Positions 30,162 to 41,151 are shown, numbered from the stretch's first letter. The stretch is DNA of 64,000 nucleotides from Xenorhabdus cabanillasii (GCF_003386665.1 NZ_QTUB01000001.1:2232001-2296000), one strand, 5' to 3'. Notes: generated from the sequence alone by a model not told the origin. Numbers and translations: made by a program.

Positions 30162-30930
30162 TTGATAAAACCCCTGATAGAAGGCCAGTTTTGCCATTTC
30201 TACACCGTGCTGCTGGCGATAATCGTCCTAGTTGGCTTTAATGGAATCCGGTGGCAATGTGACCCAACCATTAACCGCAATGGCTGCTTTTTCTGCCGAG
30301 ATTTTGCCGATATTCACTTTTGGTTTACCGTTATTATCCAACTCATCGGGATGATGTCAGTCATTATCCGCTGCAATAATAATTTTCGTGTCCGGCCAGC
30401 GCTCCCGAACGGCTTTGGCAACAGAATGTAAATTGCCTGCATTCAGCGCAGCGAGAACAGTACTTTTACAGAGCTGGTTAACCGTAAATGCTGTGGCGTA
30501 ACCTTCTGTAATGATGACTGTGTCGGGGCGTTCTTCCAGCTCTGGCAGAGTAATAAAAGTCCCTTTCTTCTGGCTGCCGGAGAATAGTTTTTTCTCGCCA
30601 TTCGGTTTGATGAATCGGACAGCAGTCTCTGATTAGGGCAGAGCAGCCCCTTTGCAGTCAGATAGGGAGATTTGTCCTGCAACAGCTTGCGTTATCAATG
30701 CCGCTAATCGGCTGTGTTGGATAGATGGTTTCTCTGGTTGGTCTGGGTTCGGGCAAAGGCAATGCCAGTTGCCATAATGGTGATCATTAATAAAGTGAAA
30801 ACGGTCAGTGCCACCACGAATAGGGCAGTCAGCAGGCTTTCCCAATGATACATGGCGGATTTTTTCATGGTCTGGATCAGATCGAGCGGTTTTTGGTTAC
30901 CTGTCTTATCTGAAGCTGTAAATTTAGGGT
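30144..30930 (-). pseudogene. P4-type primase (alpha) remnant
   Basis: The zinc-finger region is degraded (CPIRGGTDRFHFIN, with Arg where the second Cys belongs, then NWHC). The toprim region survives as FIKPNGEKKLFSGSQKKGTF, PDTVIITEGYATAFTVNQL and IIIAADND. It then reads KVNIGKISAEKAAIAVNGW and DDYRQQHGVEMAKLAF. Stops interrupt it near 30634, 30356 and 30230 (TAG in place of a Trp codon). The helicase half is absent; the sequence continues in frame into the amidase domain. With the P4-type integrase remnant this indicates a former P4-like satellite. Confidence 0.8.
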
Positions 30931-31159
30931 GATTTCTGGGTATGCTGTATATCAGCTATCATCGTTACCTCGTATAACGGTTGTTGGTCAGACGCCTCAG
31001 TTATGTGTCAGCGTTGTTTTTTTATATTACGTTTATTATTTATCGGCTTATCATTCACATAGAGCAGTGCTCCTACCACGTTGACCATAACAATTTTACC
31101 CTGCACGATCTTAATCTACGTTTTGATTCACGCACGACAAACGTCCCGAAAACTACGTG

Positions 31160-31199
31160 GCGTCACTTGTGTAACAGCGGAGCGATTACCAAGTGACGC
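31160..31199. repeat. 40-bp imperfect inverted repeat
   Basis: GCGTCACTTG and CAAGTGACGC are perfect 10-bp arms. The inner bases (GTAACAGC and GCGATTAC) continue the pairing with two mismatches. It lies between the primase remnant and the lectin fragment, with no T tract. Confidence 0.6.
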
Positions 31200-31243
31200 T
31201 GCTGGGCAGCCAATTCCGAAGGTATATATCTATTAAAGGTATT

Positions 31244-31447
31244 ATGGGATTAAGTACCGATGACGCATGGGGAGGTATAGATAATAGATTTGGAGGTAAT
31301 ATTATGTACGATTGGTCTGGAATTGTTTCCACAGATGGTGAATTAACCTTTTTATTTTTAGATAGCCATTATAGTGATAATTCTGGTGACTTTTATGTCA
31401 ATGCCAAAATAGAGTCAAGTTATTCATTTCTTGAAGAAATAACATAA
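31244..31447 (+). pseudogene. LecA/PllA-type galactophilic lectin fragment
   Basis: The last 35 residues resemble the C-terminus of the Pseudomonas LecA (PA-IL) and Photorhabdus PllA calcium-dependent lectins: DGELTFLFLD, then YSDNSGDFYVNAKIESSYS. The NSG-x-F segment corresponds to the calcium- and sugar-binding loop. Only about 67 codons are open, against roughly 120 in the family, so the N-terminal half appears lost. An AT-rich 10-bp stem-loop follows at 31478-31512. Whether the fragment is expressed is unknown. Confidence 0.6.
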
Positions 31448-31477
31448 AGTTACTTAATTAATATCTATATTAAAAAT

Positions 31478-31512
31478 GCCAAGTGAAATAATATCAATAC
31501 TCTTCACTTGGC
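31478..31512. terminator. stem-loop after lectin fragment
   Basis: GCCAAGTGAA pairs perfectly with TTCACTTGGC around a 15-base loop. There is no strong T tract, so its terminator role is tentative. Confidence 0.45.
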
Positions 31513-31647
31513 TAATAAATATTCTATCATTATCTTGTTTGATATGCTTATAGCTTCTCATATCTTATTATCTAAAATTAACTTACTGCTACGGTAAATT
31601 TTGATATTGTAGGAAAAATTTTCAGGAAAAAATAATGGAGGAAAAAA

Positions 31648-32097
31648 ATGGGGAACCATCTACATTGGAAGAAAGAAAACTATCGAGTTTCAACAGATAA
31701 ATCTCTGTTAGATATCACGGCTATTCACCAGTTTCTTACATTTTCCCATTGGGCCAAAGGAATTGATCTCGAAACAGTACGGTGCTCTATTGAAAACAGT
31801 CTGACATTCGGATTGTTCTACGAAAAAGTGCAGATAGGGTTTGCCAGATTTGTGACAGATTTTTCAACTTTTGGATACCTGTGCGATGTTTATGTATTGG
31901 AAGAATATCAAAAACAGCAGTTAGGAAGCTGGTTAATGACATGCTGCCAATCTCACCCTGTTATTCAACGACTGCGAAGAGTAATGCTGGTGACTTCATC
32001 TGCACATTCGTTATACGAAAAGTTTGGCTATTCTCCTGTTAATCGTGAGAATTTTGTCTGGCAAATATTTCGTCCAGATGTTTATGAAAAAAATTGA
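31648..32097 (+). CDS. GNAT-family N-acetyltransferase
   Basis: A 149-residue GNAT acetyltransferase. The acetyl-CoA-binding motif A region is CDVYVLEEYQKQQLGSWLM, where the Q/R-x-x-G/A pyrophosphate loop is read as QKQQLG. The ending YEKFGYSPV is typical of small family members. The substrate cannot be inferred. It has a strong GGAGG ribosome site and is convergent with the kinase gene. It is intact, unlike most neighbours. Confidence 0.85.
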   Translation: MGNHLHWKKENYRVSTDKSLLDITAIHQFLTFSHWAKGIDLETVRCSIENSLTFGLFYEKVQIGFARFVTDFSTFGYLCDVYVLEEYQKQQLGSWLMTCCQSHPVIQRLRRVMLVTSSAHSLYEKFGYSPVNRENFVWQIFRPDVYEKN

Positions 32098-32109
32098 TAC
32101 CAAACAAGG

Positions 32110-33177
32110 CTACCGATGTTTAAATTTATTGGGAAAGATGACAATGTCTTCTGATGACAATGTGAATGCAGAACATTGCTGAGAAAATTGAACACTATCT
32201 TCCAGTGTCATTCCGGCTAGCCAGCAGTGAGCAAGCCCTGCCATCATTGCATCACCGGCTCCATTTGTATTGACGACATTACTCATTAATGCGCGTGAAT
32301 GACCTGCTTTATTATCTAATTCACTATAATACACACCTTCTGCATCCATACTTAAAATTATTCGTTGGACACCCTGTTGATGAAACCAGGATGCAGCAAT
32401 GGCTGCGTCTTCCAATGTTTCAATCTCAATACCACTAAGTATTTTGGCTTCGGAGCGATTAGGTTTCAGAGTGTGGATATAGGATAGCCAATGGCGGATA
32501 TTAGACGCTTTGAAGGTGGAAACGGTATCAACAAAAATCGGAACATTATTAGCGTGGCTGAATATCCATTCCAATGATTCCTGAGATAAATTGCAGTCAA
32601 GCACTAATACACTGGCATTTTGGATAAGTTTTTTAGATTGAGTCAGTAACGAGGGAGTAAGTTTATCCAGAATGCTCATATCATTTACAGATATGATACA
32701 CTTTCCATTTTCATCAATAAATGAATTGCAGATTGATGTTTTTTCATCATCCAGCTTATGTAAATATTTAATATTAACGCCAGATAATTTTGTTTGTTCT
32801 GACAGAAGCTTGCCATGTTGATCGTTGCCAACGACGGAAATTAAATAACTTTCATTTTTTAATGCAGCAATATTCTGAGCGATATTTCTCCCGACCCCAC
32901 CGGGGGTCGAGATTATTTTCCCTGGGTTGGAATCATCATATACTACTTTAGCAAAGGTATAGCTGGTTATATCTATATTAGTTGCACCAATTGTAACAGC
33001 ATAAACATCATTGGATAAAATATAACCTTTCCCTTTGATATAACCTTTTTTACTTAGGTTCATAATATGCCCTGCAACACACGAGCGACTAATTCCAAGA
33101 ATATCTGCAATTTCTTGCTGTTGGATAAAAGGGTCTCGTTTTAAAATTTTCAGTATTTGGGTTTCCCTATTTGACAT
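32110..33177 (-). CDS. PfkB-family sugar/nucleoside kinase with N-terminal HTH (YeiI-like)
   Basis: The 355-residue protein has a winged helix-turn-helix (about 1-55, IQQQEIADILGISRSCVAGH) followed by a ribokinase-like PfkB domain. The N-terminal glycine motif is GGVGRNIAQNIA, and the C-terminal catalytic motif is NTNGAGDAMMAG, where the second D is the catalytic base. This arrangement matches E. coli YeiI; the PsuK pseudouridine kinase is another relative. The start at 33177 (MSNRETQILK) is chosen over one ten codons upstream because it aligns with YeiI and has AAGG upstream. The substrate is unknown. Confidence 0.82.
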   Translation of the reverse strand: MSNRETQILKILKRDPFIQQQEIADILGISRSCVAGHIMNLSKKGYIKGKGYILSNDVYAVTIGATNIDITSYTFAKVVYDDSNPGKIISTPGGVGRNIAQNIAALKNESYLISVVGNDQHGKLLSEQTKLSGVNIKYLHKLDDEKTSICNSFIDENGKCIISVNDMSILDKLTPSLLTQSKKLIQNASVLVLDCNLSQESLEWIFSHANNVPIFVDTVSTFKASNIRHWLSYIHTLKPNRSEAKILSGIEIETLEDAAIAASWFHQQGVQRIILSMDAEGVYYSELDNKAGHSRALMSNVVNTNGAGDAMMAGLAHCWLAGMTLEDSVQFSQQCSAFTLSSEDIVIFPNKFKHR

Positions 33178-33950
33178 ATTATAGCCTTGGTTACTTTTTG
33201 TATGCATACTTTTATTTCATATTGGGCGGACAGTAAAGGTTATTTTTATAATTTATTCAGCTTTTGAGAAAGTGATCGTAAGTTTGGTTGGATTGATTTT
33301 TTGCTAATATTGTGATCTGTGTCATAAATATTATTCTGATAAATCAACAATGTTTAGGATAATAAAAGTGTTTAGATTGTAAACTATATTTTGTTCTGAA
33401 TAAAATTGTTTTATATCAAATCGTTATGGTTAATTATGTTTCTTGCAAACAAGTGTTTGGTTTTTATGGAATAGCCTTTTGATATCATGCGATAACGAAA
33501 GATATTTCATATCTTAATATATTACATTCACATTTCACATAATGAAATTAAAAATTTTGTCTAAACCTGCCTGATGCTATCGGAAACAAGTCTGGTTTCT
33601 ATATTGTCAGATAACAACGTTGGTATTTAAGTCTATCTTCATGATATGAGGTGTTTTTCACAAATTACCTTTATTTGAATATATATTTATTGTTATCCAT
33701 CTGAATAAAATATTTTATGATTTTGATTATATTGACAAAAATAGATTATTAATTTTATTTATTATAATTTTCATAGGGATAATTGGCGTTTTTTTATTAC
33801 ATTAATGTTATTAGGTGGTTATGCATTAATATATTTCTTGTTGGTGTTTATGAATTGTTTGTATTTTATCTGTAAAACTATGGCAATATGCAAGTGCTAA
33901 ATTTGAAGTTAATTAATTGTGATTAAAAAATTGTCAGAGTGAATTAATAT
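33178..33950. other. AT-rich intergenic region
   Basis: About 770 bp separates the kinase from the hemolysin locus. It is very AT-rich with long A and T runs. I see no plausible gene on either strand. Promoters for the kinase (left end) and the hemolysin operon (right end) must lie here. Confidence 0.5.
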
Positions 33951-33969
33951 ATTAATGATAAGCATTAAT
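33951..33969 (+). promoter_or_regulatory. Fur-box-like site upstream of the TPS locus
   Basis: ATTAATGATAAGCATTAAT matches the 19-base Fur consensus GATAATGATAATCATTATC at 14 positions, including the core AATGATAA and CATTA. It lies just before the TpsB gene. Photorhabdus PhlA hemolysin is known to be induced by iron limitation, which agrees. Confidence 0.6.
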
Positions 33970-33989
33970 TGATTATTTTGGTGCCCTAT

Positions 33990-35684
33990 ATGATTAGAAA
34001 ACTCACAACAATATTTATATTTTTAATACCGTATATCTCTTTTACAATATCTGCTGCTCCGGTAAGCCTTAATGAAAATTTATCGCCATCTGTCGTGAGT
34101 GAAGGAATAAATAATTTACAGAACAGTGAAAGAGAGATTAACAAACTCATTGAACAGAGACGGCATCAGGCAATACTCAATCGATCAGAACAGAATTCTG
34201 CAAAAAAATCATCACCAAAGCTCGCGGAGTCACTCGCGGAGTCAAAAAAATGTCTGCCAATTAGTGGCATTTATATGCAGGGAATATCATTATTGTCAAC
34301 CTCTGATCTGAAAACACTAAGTGCTATTCCTGGTGATTGTATTACCAGTAATTATATTAATAGATTAGTGTCAGAAATTACGAATCTTTATATTCAGAAA
34401 GGTTATGTTACAGCCAGAGTAAAACTCATTCCGCCTGATTATGATAAGAAATTGGGCATCAGCGTCATAGAGGGTTTTGTTGAAGATATTCGGGGAGGAG
34501 ATCGCTGGGTTAATAGCAAAACTCTTTTTCCTGATTTAAAGAATAATCCATTAAATGTACACCAACTCGATCAAGGGTTAGATCAGGCAAATCGTCTGCA
34601 ATCAAACAGAACTACATTGGATATCTTGCCGGGTACAGTCAATGGAGGTTCTATCATTCTCTTGAATAACAAACATAGCGCCCCCTGGAAAGTCTCTGTG
34701 ACAACTGATAATTATGGACAAAAAAGTACCGGGAAGTGGATGGGAAGGTTAAATACCAGTTTTGACAGCCCATTGGGATTATCAGATTTTATTAGTTTCA
34801 GTGGAAACTCTACACTAAATACTTCTAAAAAAAAGTATAACCATTCTTATATCTTACTTTACTCACTTCCTTATGGCGAGATGACATTCAGCGGATTTTA
34901 TGTTGATTCCCAATATAGAAATAAGATGCATTTACAGGTTAGGTCAATAAATATAAGAGGAAATGCTGAGCAAACAGGAATGCGTGCTGATTGGGCATTT
35001 CACCGTAATCAAAAACAAATAGATACATTAAGTACACAGGTAGTATATAAAAAAGGAAATAATTATTTAAATGATGAAAAACTCATAACAAGTAGTGAAA
35101 CTGTTAGTCTTGTTTCTCTTAGTGTTAATCATTTTCAAGTTATTCCTACAGGTATTTTTACCTTTAATATGGGAATTGATAAAGGAATGCCATGGTTTGG
35201 TGCACAGACAGTTATGGACAAGAATTTTATTAAAGGTCAAATGTCACTGAATCTGAAAAAGAGGTTTACACTGTTTAAAATCAACCTATTTTTTTTGATA
35301 GTGAATTTTATACACAATATAGTCGAAATCGGTTACCGGCTATGGAATGTATAGATATTAGTGATAAAAGTAATATTCGAGGATTTAATGAAAGTTTCTT
35401 ATGCTCTGATAATGGCTGGTATTTAAAAAACACATTGTCTTATCCGATCTCTATACCTCAAGGCTCTCTGACATTAAGTTTTTGGTGGAGATTTAGGTCA
35501 GAGTAAAAGTTATAACAATAAAGGTGAATGGATAAATGCTATAGGATTGAATGCCGGACTGACACTACATTACCAACAATTGTTTGCTGATATTCAAGTC
35601 AGCCAAGGAAAAATCTTGTCTCCACAATATCGGGGGCTTGATAACCCCATACAGCTATTAACACGTTTCTCTTACAGTTTCTAA
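33990..35684 (+). pseudogene. phlB: two-partner secretion transporter TpsB (ShlB/PhlB-like), frameshifted
   Basis: This gene would encode the outer-membrane transporter that secretes and activates a hemolysin. It has a signal peptide (about 1-23), a coiled N-terminal helix (EREINKLIEQRRHQ), a POTRA_2 domain (CLPISGIYMQGISLLS through KGYVTARVKL) and ShlB beta-barrel segments (YGQKSTGKWMGRLNTSF). Frame changes occur at a T8 run near 35288-35295 and at a T5 run near 35475-35480. Restored, the barrel continues through NIRGFNESFLCSDNGWYL and ends in LLTRFSYSF, a typical barrel-closing phenylalanine end. As read it is broken; sequencing error is possible but unproven. Confidence 0.8.
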
Positions 35685-35764
35685 TTCTTAAGTAATCACT
35701 TTTACTTTTTTAAACCTATTTTTTGATTACACATAGTAATAATTAGAAACACAGGAGTAATTAT

Positions 35765-38700
35765 ATGAAAAATAATTGTTTTAGATTATCACCTACTGGT
35801 CGGCTTGCTGTGTCAGTGGCAATTATTATGATCTTTAGTTCAAATGGTTTTGCCAATGGGATTACACCCGGAGGTGATCCATCACACCAACCTGGTGTAA
35901 CAAATGCTAAAAATGGAGCAGTGGTCATTAATATTGCTGCTCCTTCAGAATCAGGGTTATCACATAATCAATATGAAGATTTTAATGTTTCTAAAGATGG
36001 TGCAGTTTTCAATAATTCACTAACAGACGGTAATTCACAATTGGCTGGCAAGTTATCGGCTAATAATAATTTGCATGGCCGGGCGGCACAGATCATTTTA
36101 AATGAGGTTATCAGCCGTAACCCTTCTTTATTACTGGGTAAACAAGAAGTTTTTTGGCGTGGCGGCAGATTATGTATTAGCCAATCCCAATGGTATCACT
36201 TGTAATGGGTGTGGTTTTTATCAATACAAATCAGTTATCGCTGGTTGTAGGTAATCCACTAGTTGATAAAGGTGTTTTGAAAGGGTTTAACACGTTTGAA
36301 GGTAAAAATAGTCTGAAAATTGGTGAAGAGGGCCTGGTACATAACGCTGTTATAAATCTTATTGCACCCCAAATTAATAGCCTTGGTAAAATTAGTACCA
36401 GTCAGGATCTTAATATAATAACAGGTCAAAACAAAATTTCTGCTGATGGCCAACTATTGGATACAAAAAAATCAGCAGTAGGTTTACTTGATAGCTATTA
36501 TTTAGGCAGTATGCAGGCTGGCCGTATTCGGTTATTAAGTACAGATAAAGGTAGTGGTGTTAATTTGCAAGGCGAAATGGCAGCAGGTGGTGGTATTAAT
36601 ATTGAATCCAAAGGAAAGTTAAAATTGGAAGGAGCCAGACTGAAAGGAGGTGATCTTGAATTAAAAGGTGACACTATTTTATCCCAGGGCTCTTTAGGAG
36701 AAGTTTCCTTCAAAGATGAAAAATCAGAAAGATATATTATGAGCGGAAATAGTACTCGAAAAGAGAGGAAGTTGCAGTCTGTTGCTCATACCAGGTTAGA
36801 AGGTAAAAATATTACATTGAATGCCAAAAAAGATAATAAAATTATGGCAACAGATATTTATGGTGACAATATCAATCTAACCGGTGAAAATCTGAAATTA
36901 GAAGGACAGCAATATAATCAGCATACTGAGGATAATGAAGAACAATGGAAATTTTTATGGAAGGACAGTAAAACGAATACCTATGATAAATTTCGACAGG
37001 ATGGAAATCATATTCAAGCAAGTGATAATATCAAATTAACCGCAACAGATGAGGATATTTAAAATACAAGGTAGCCAGATTGATGCGGGTAATAATATAT
37101 TATTATCAGCTAAGCGTGATGTAGTAATAGACAATCTGCTAGAAAATGAAAAAACGAGTAACCAGGAATATATCAGACTTGATTCTGGTAAATTAACGAC
37201 AGGAAATAAAGAAAAAAGCTATTCCATCCAGAAAAATATCAGAAGTGAATTGAATGCTGGTAGTGATTTGGGAATTGAAGCAAATGGCAATGTTGAATTA
37301 ATTGGTGCTAAAGCCCATTCCGGAAATAATTTAATTATTAAAGCAGGTAAACAAGCCAGGATTCTTTCTAAATCTTTCGATAATAATAAAGCAACAGATG
37401 CTAATAACTTGACTTACTGGGGAGGGATTGCAGGAGGAAAGAATAAAAATAATTATACTGAGGATAAACAAAATCAATCTTCGGATATAACAGCGAATGG
37501 ACATATATTATTGGGCGGTGATGATGGAATTAGGATTACCGGAAGTAACATTAAAGCGGGTGAAGGAGCATACTTTAAAACAATTAATGGTGATTTAATA
37601 ATTGATAATGCAGTCAATTATCATCAAAATAACATTGATGAGAGGAATGGAACTGTCTTTAATATTACTAAAGATTCTAATAAAGAAAAAGAATATAAAG
37701 GGACAGCACTGCAAAGTCAGGTTATTTCTGATGCAGATTTGAAATTACTCAGTGGTAAAGACATTGAAGTGGTGGATAGTTTGATAAAAAGTGCAAATAA
37801 TTTGAATATCGATGCACTTGGTGATGTAAAAGTTTCCTCTTATGGTGAAAAGTATGATCAGCAGAAAATAAAATCTTTTCTTAAAGTAGGATTTATATTT
37901 AAACCTTATGATAAAAAAGATAGTGGAAAAATTTTTGATGTTGGGCCTGTTATTAATTATACCAGTGATAGCCAACAACAAGGAAAAATAACACAAAAAT
38001 CATCAAAGCTTAGTGGCGGGAATATATCTATTAATGCCAATAAAGATGTGACTATTATTGGCTCAGATATAGAGACGAAAAATGGTGATGCTCATATTTC
38101 AGCTGACAACATCTCCTTCCTTGCAGCCGATAATGAAATTTCAAAAAATCAATCTCATTCATCTACTAACGTTGGTTTAGTGTTTTCTTTGAGTAAGGGG
38201 GGTATTGGCGCTGCTATTGGTACTAAATATGGCAATATCAATAATTCTCAGCAGCAGAAGATTGCAAGAGTATCAAAAACGAATATCGCTGGTAACCTCA
38301 AATTAACTGCAAGGGATAAATTAGAGCAGCAAGGGACTCAGCATAATGTCGCTGGCAGCTATGATGTTGATGCCAATCGTATAGAAAACCGGGCAGCTGT
38401 AAATAGTATCACTACTTCTTCAGGTAATTTGACAGCAGGAGGAGCTGTAGGAATTTCTTTTAATATGAAAAACAATTCTCCCGGTGTTTATCTTGATGTT
38501 GCAGCTAAGGGAAGTAACCACATACAAAATTCCGGTGTATCAAATGATAATGTTACCTCAATAAAGGCTAATAATATTAACGTTAATGCCAGAGGAGATG
38601 TTTATGATCAGGGGACACAATACTATGCAACTGGTGGAGATATAGAGCTAAAAGCGAATAATCATATCAGTGAAACGGCATTTAATCATAAAGAAATAAA

Positions 38701-39949
38701 TGTTTTTGATACATCAGGCAACGCAGGTTTACAAGTGGGTTTTGACATCATGTCTCAGGAGATCGTCGCTAAAGGGACAGGAAAAGGCGGTTCATCATGG
38801 AGTTTTAAATCCCGCGCTGATGCTATAGCTAGTGATTTCAAGGCAAAGAAAAACATTAATATTCAGACTAAGCATGATGCCAGATATCAGGGGGTATCTT
38901 TTGATACAGAAAATGGGAAAACTACCATAAATGCGGGAGATAATATCAGCTTCAATCAGGTAAATAATATTAATAAAGTTTCTAATACAAATTATAGTGT
39001 TGGAACTGGGATTCAGGTGGGATTCAATGTTACTACTGGTGTAGTTGATTCTGGTGCTATTATTGCTGGTGCGCAATATGCTACAAGTGATGAAAATACA
39101 ATAATAGCGAAAAACAGCAATGTTAAAGGAGCACAAGGCGTTAGTTTAACTGCTGGCAACAATTTATCCTTACAAGGCACAAATGTTTCTGGTAACCAAG
39201 TTGATTTAACAGCAAAACAGGGGGAGATTGCTATTACATCAGCCCAGGATAGTGTAAAGAAAAATGGTCTTCAAATTGGTGGTGAAGGGGGAGTCAGTGC
39301 TGCAATTAATGGCTCAAAATTGAATCAATTAGGTGTGAAAGTTTATGGAGAGTTTGGTAAAGAGTATGCTAATGCAGTTACCAACCATAACAGCCAGATT
39401 ATCGGTGAAACTGTTACGTTGAATAGTGGAAAAGATACAACGCTTAGAGGGGCTAATATCGTAGCGGATAGGATGAATGGTAAAATTGGAGGGCATCTTA
39501 ATATTGAAAATGCCAAAAATATCAATAACAGGCAACTGATCGATGTTGGTGCTGGATTCAATTTCAATGGAAGTAATATATTGAATAATAACCAGCCAGC
39601 TAATTTTTGGGGAATATTGGCTAAAGTCAAAGATGTGCTGACTGGGATAAAACCAAGATTTAAATTTAATTATGATAAATATGATCATACAGATTTAGTA
39701 AGCCAATCTGGTATTTCTGACGTCAGTAGTATTGATCTCAATGTAGCAGGTAAAAATTATCGGATCGGAAAGAGAAATGATGGTAATAAACAGCTCATTA
39801 ACTTTAATACTCAAGCAAGAATAAATCATTCGATCACAGCATGTAATAAAGGAGAAAAAGAATCTGCGGAAATACCTTGTTATCCTGTTCAAATTATAGC
39901 AGACATTCAAAGTTATGATGAAAAAACAGGAATGCTTCAGGGAAAATAA
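35765..39949 (+). pseudogene. phlA: two-partner secretion hemolysin TpsA (ShlA/PhlA-like), frameshifted
   Basis: The secreted partner has a signal peptide (about 1-31) and a hemagglutination/TPS domain. Its NPNGITCNGCGF secretion motif appears only when an extra T is ignored in a T6 run near 36150. A second extra T lies in a T5 run near 36215, and a third in the short T run near 37058. After that a long frame (37049-39949) encodes filamentous beta-helix repeats such as LKLTARDKLEQQGTQHNVAG and GINIESKGKLKLEGA. Restored length is about 1,394 residues, in the range of PhlA and ShlA. No toxin module of the CdiA type (no VENN) is seen at the C-terminus. Confidence 0.8.
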
Positions 39950-40027
39950 AATGTTATCAATTAAATTGAATATTGTTTTTTTATTAATTATAAATAATAA
40001 CAATGACGCAATCACATTGCGTCATTG

Positions 40028-40236
40028 TTATGCTTCCTGTCTTTCATTTGAAGCGATTGCTAATAATAAATTGCAATCACTTTCAGGATTGGGTGTTACG
40101 ACAACCCATCTTTTACCTGGTTGTGAGTGTCTTCCACTAGCGTAGATCCCAATTTACTGGTGTAATAATCAATGGTTTTATCATAATCATCAATAACAAT
40201 GGCGACGTAACCCAGACATCTTTTTTGTGTTCTCAT
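40028..40236 (-). pseudogene. VOC (glyoxalase-like) family fragment
   Basis: The start is typical of a vicinal-oxygen-chelate protein: RCLGYVAIVIDDYDKTIDYY and TSKLGSTLVEDTHN. A one-base frame change near 40120 leads to GKRWVVVTPNPESDCNLLLA, ending at 40028. Only about 70 codons remain of the usual 130, so it is a truncated, frameshifted relic. Confidence 0.65.
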
Positions 40237-40254
40237 CGTATTCCTAATTTAAAA

Positions 40255-40380
40255 TTACAGCATCCGTGTCCCTAAGGTCACATTTTTTTCGGCTTTAATG
40301 ATTTTGCCAACGCGAATATCGAGGGCCATAAAAGTAGATATATCTGTGAGATGGTTTTCAGGATTTTGCATGCGATCCAT
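40255..40380 (-). pseudogene. CsaA-type tRNA-binding domain fragment
   Basis: A 41-codon open stretch reads FMALDIRVGKIIKAEKN, matching the start of CsaA/YgjH-type tRNA-binding OB domains, then diverges and stops. It is a remnant of a roughly 110-residue protein. Confidence 0.5.
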
Positions 40381-40605
40381 CTGTTAATAATAGGTTAATT
40401 ATATTGGAGGTGATTGTAACAAACAGCACATAAGAATGTTTGTTTAACTTTGTGAGCTAATTCACGTGGATAAGAAACACATATCATTATGAGTGCATCA
40501 AATAATTATTCAGTACATTATTCTATGGCAATAATATAGCTTTCTGAGCCTGCTCAATGGCGAAGCTATGCAACCCGATATGATGCAATCTTCCGGAGCT
40601 AACAA

Positions 40606-41151
40606 ATGATTTTAGTAACTGGTGGAGCACGCAGTGGAAAAAGTGCTTATGCTGAACGGTTGATTACTGAGCACTGTGAACAGGTATTGTATATCGCTAC
40701 GGCTCAAATTACGGATGAGGAGATGGCTGTTCGTATTGAACGACATCAGCAAGATCGCCCTCCACATTGGCGAACCTGGGAAGGATATCAGGAACTGGGA
40801 AATGTTATCCGTCAGCACCGTAAGCCGGAAGAGGGAGTTATACTTGAATGTGTGACCACATTAATTGCCAATCTTTTATTTGATAAATCAGAAGGTGAAT
40901 CACCCGATAAACTGGATTTCACACCATTGGAGGTGTTTGTTCACCACCAGATAGATGATTTGATCGATGCTTGCCTGAATTGCCCGATGCCTGTTTATTT
41001 AGTGACTAATGAATTGGGGATGGGGATTACACCTGAAAATCGACTGGCTCGTCATTTTATTGATATTGCCGGACGAGCCAACCAGAAACTGGCGCAGGCA
41101 GCAAAAGCAGTCTGGTTGACGGTTTCTGGTATTGGAGTGAAGATTAAATGA
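40606..41151 (+). CDS. cobU: adenosylcobinamide kinase / guanylyltransferase
   Basis: CobU phosphorylates adenosylcobinamide and attaches GMP in the nucleotide-loop stage of cobalamin synthesis. The 181-residue protein has the P-loop GGARSGKS at 6-13 and the conserved segments [20 protein letters not shown] and [11 protein letters not shown]. The CobU catalytic histidine lies in RHQQDRP. It heads cobU-cobS-cobT and its stop overlaps the cobS start (ATGA). No cobalamin riboswitch could be recognised upstream. Confidence 0.94.
   Translation: MILVTGGARSGKSAYAERLITEHCEQVLYIATAQITDEEMAVRIERHQQDRPPHWRTWEGYQELGNVIRQHRKPEEGVILECVTTLIANLLFDKSEGESPDKLDFTPLEVFVHHQIDDLIDACLNCPMPVYLVTNELGMGITPENRLARHFIDIAGRANQKLAQAAKAVWLTVSGIGVKIK

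Noticed and set aside
30981..31196. 71-codon plus-strand frame
   Set aside because: No ribosome site, and it runs through the 40-bp inverted repeat; composition is not protein-like after the first hydrophobic part.
39329..39688. 119-codon minus-strand frame within the hemolysin gene
   Set aside because: Antisense shadow of the repeat-rich tpsA coding sequence.
40386..40605. Possible cobalamin riboswitch upstream of cobU
   Set aside because: No B12-box or receptor core was found in the 220-bp leader.
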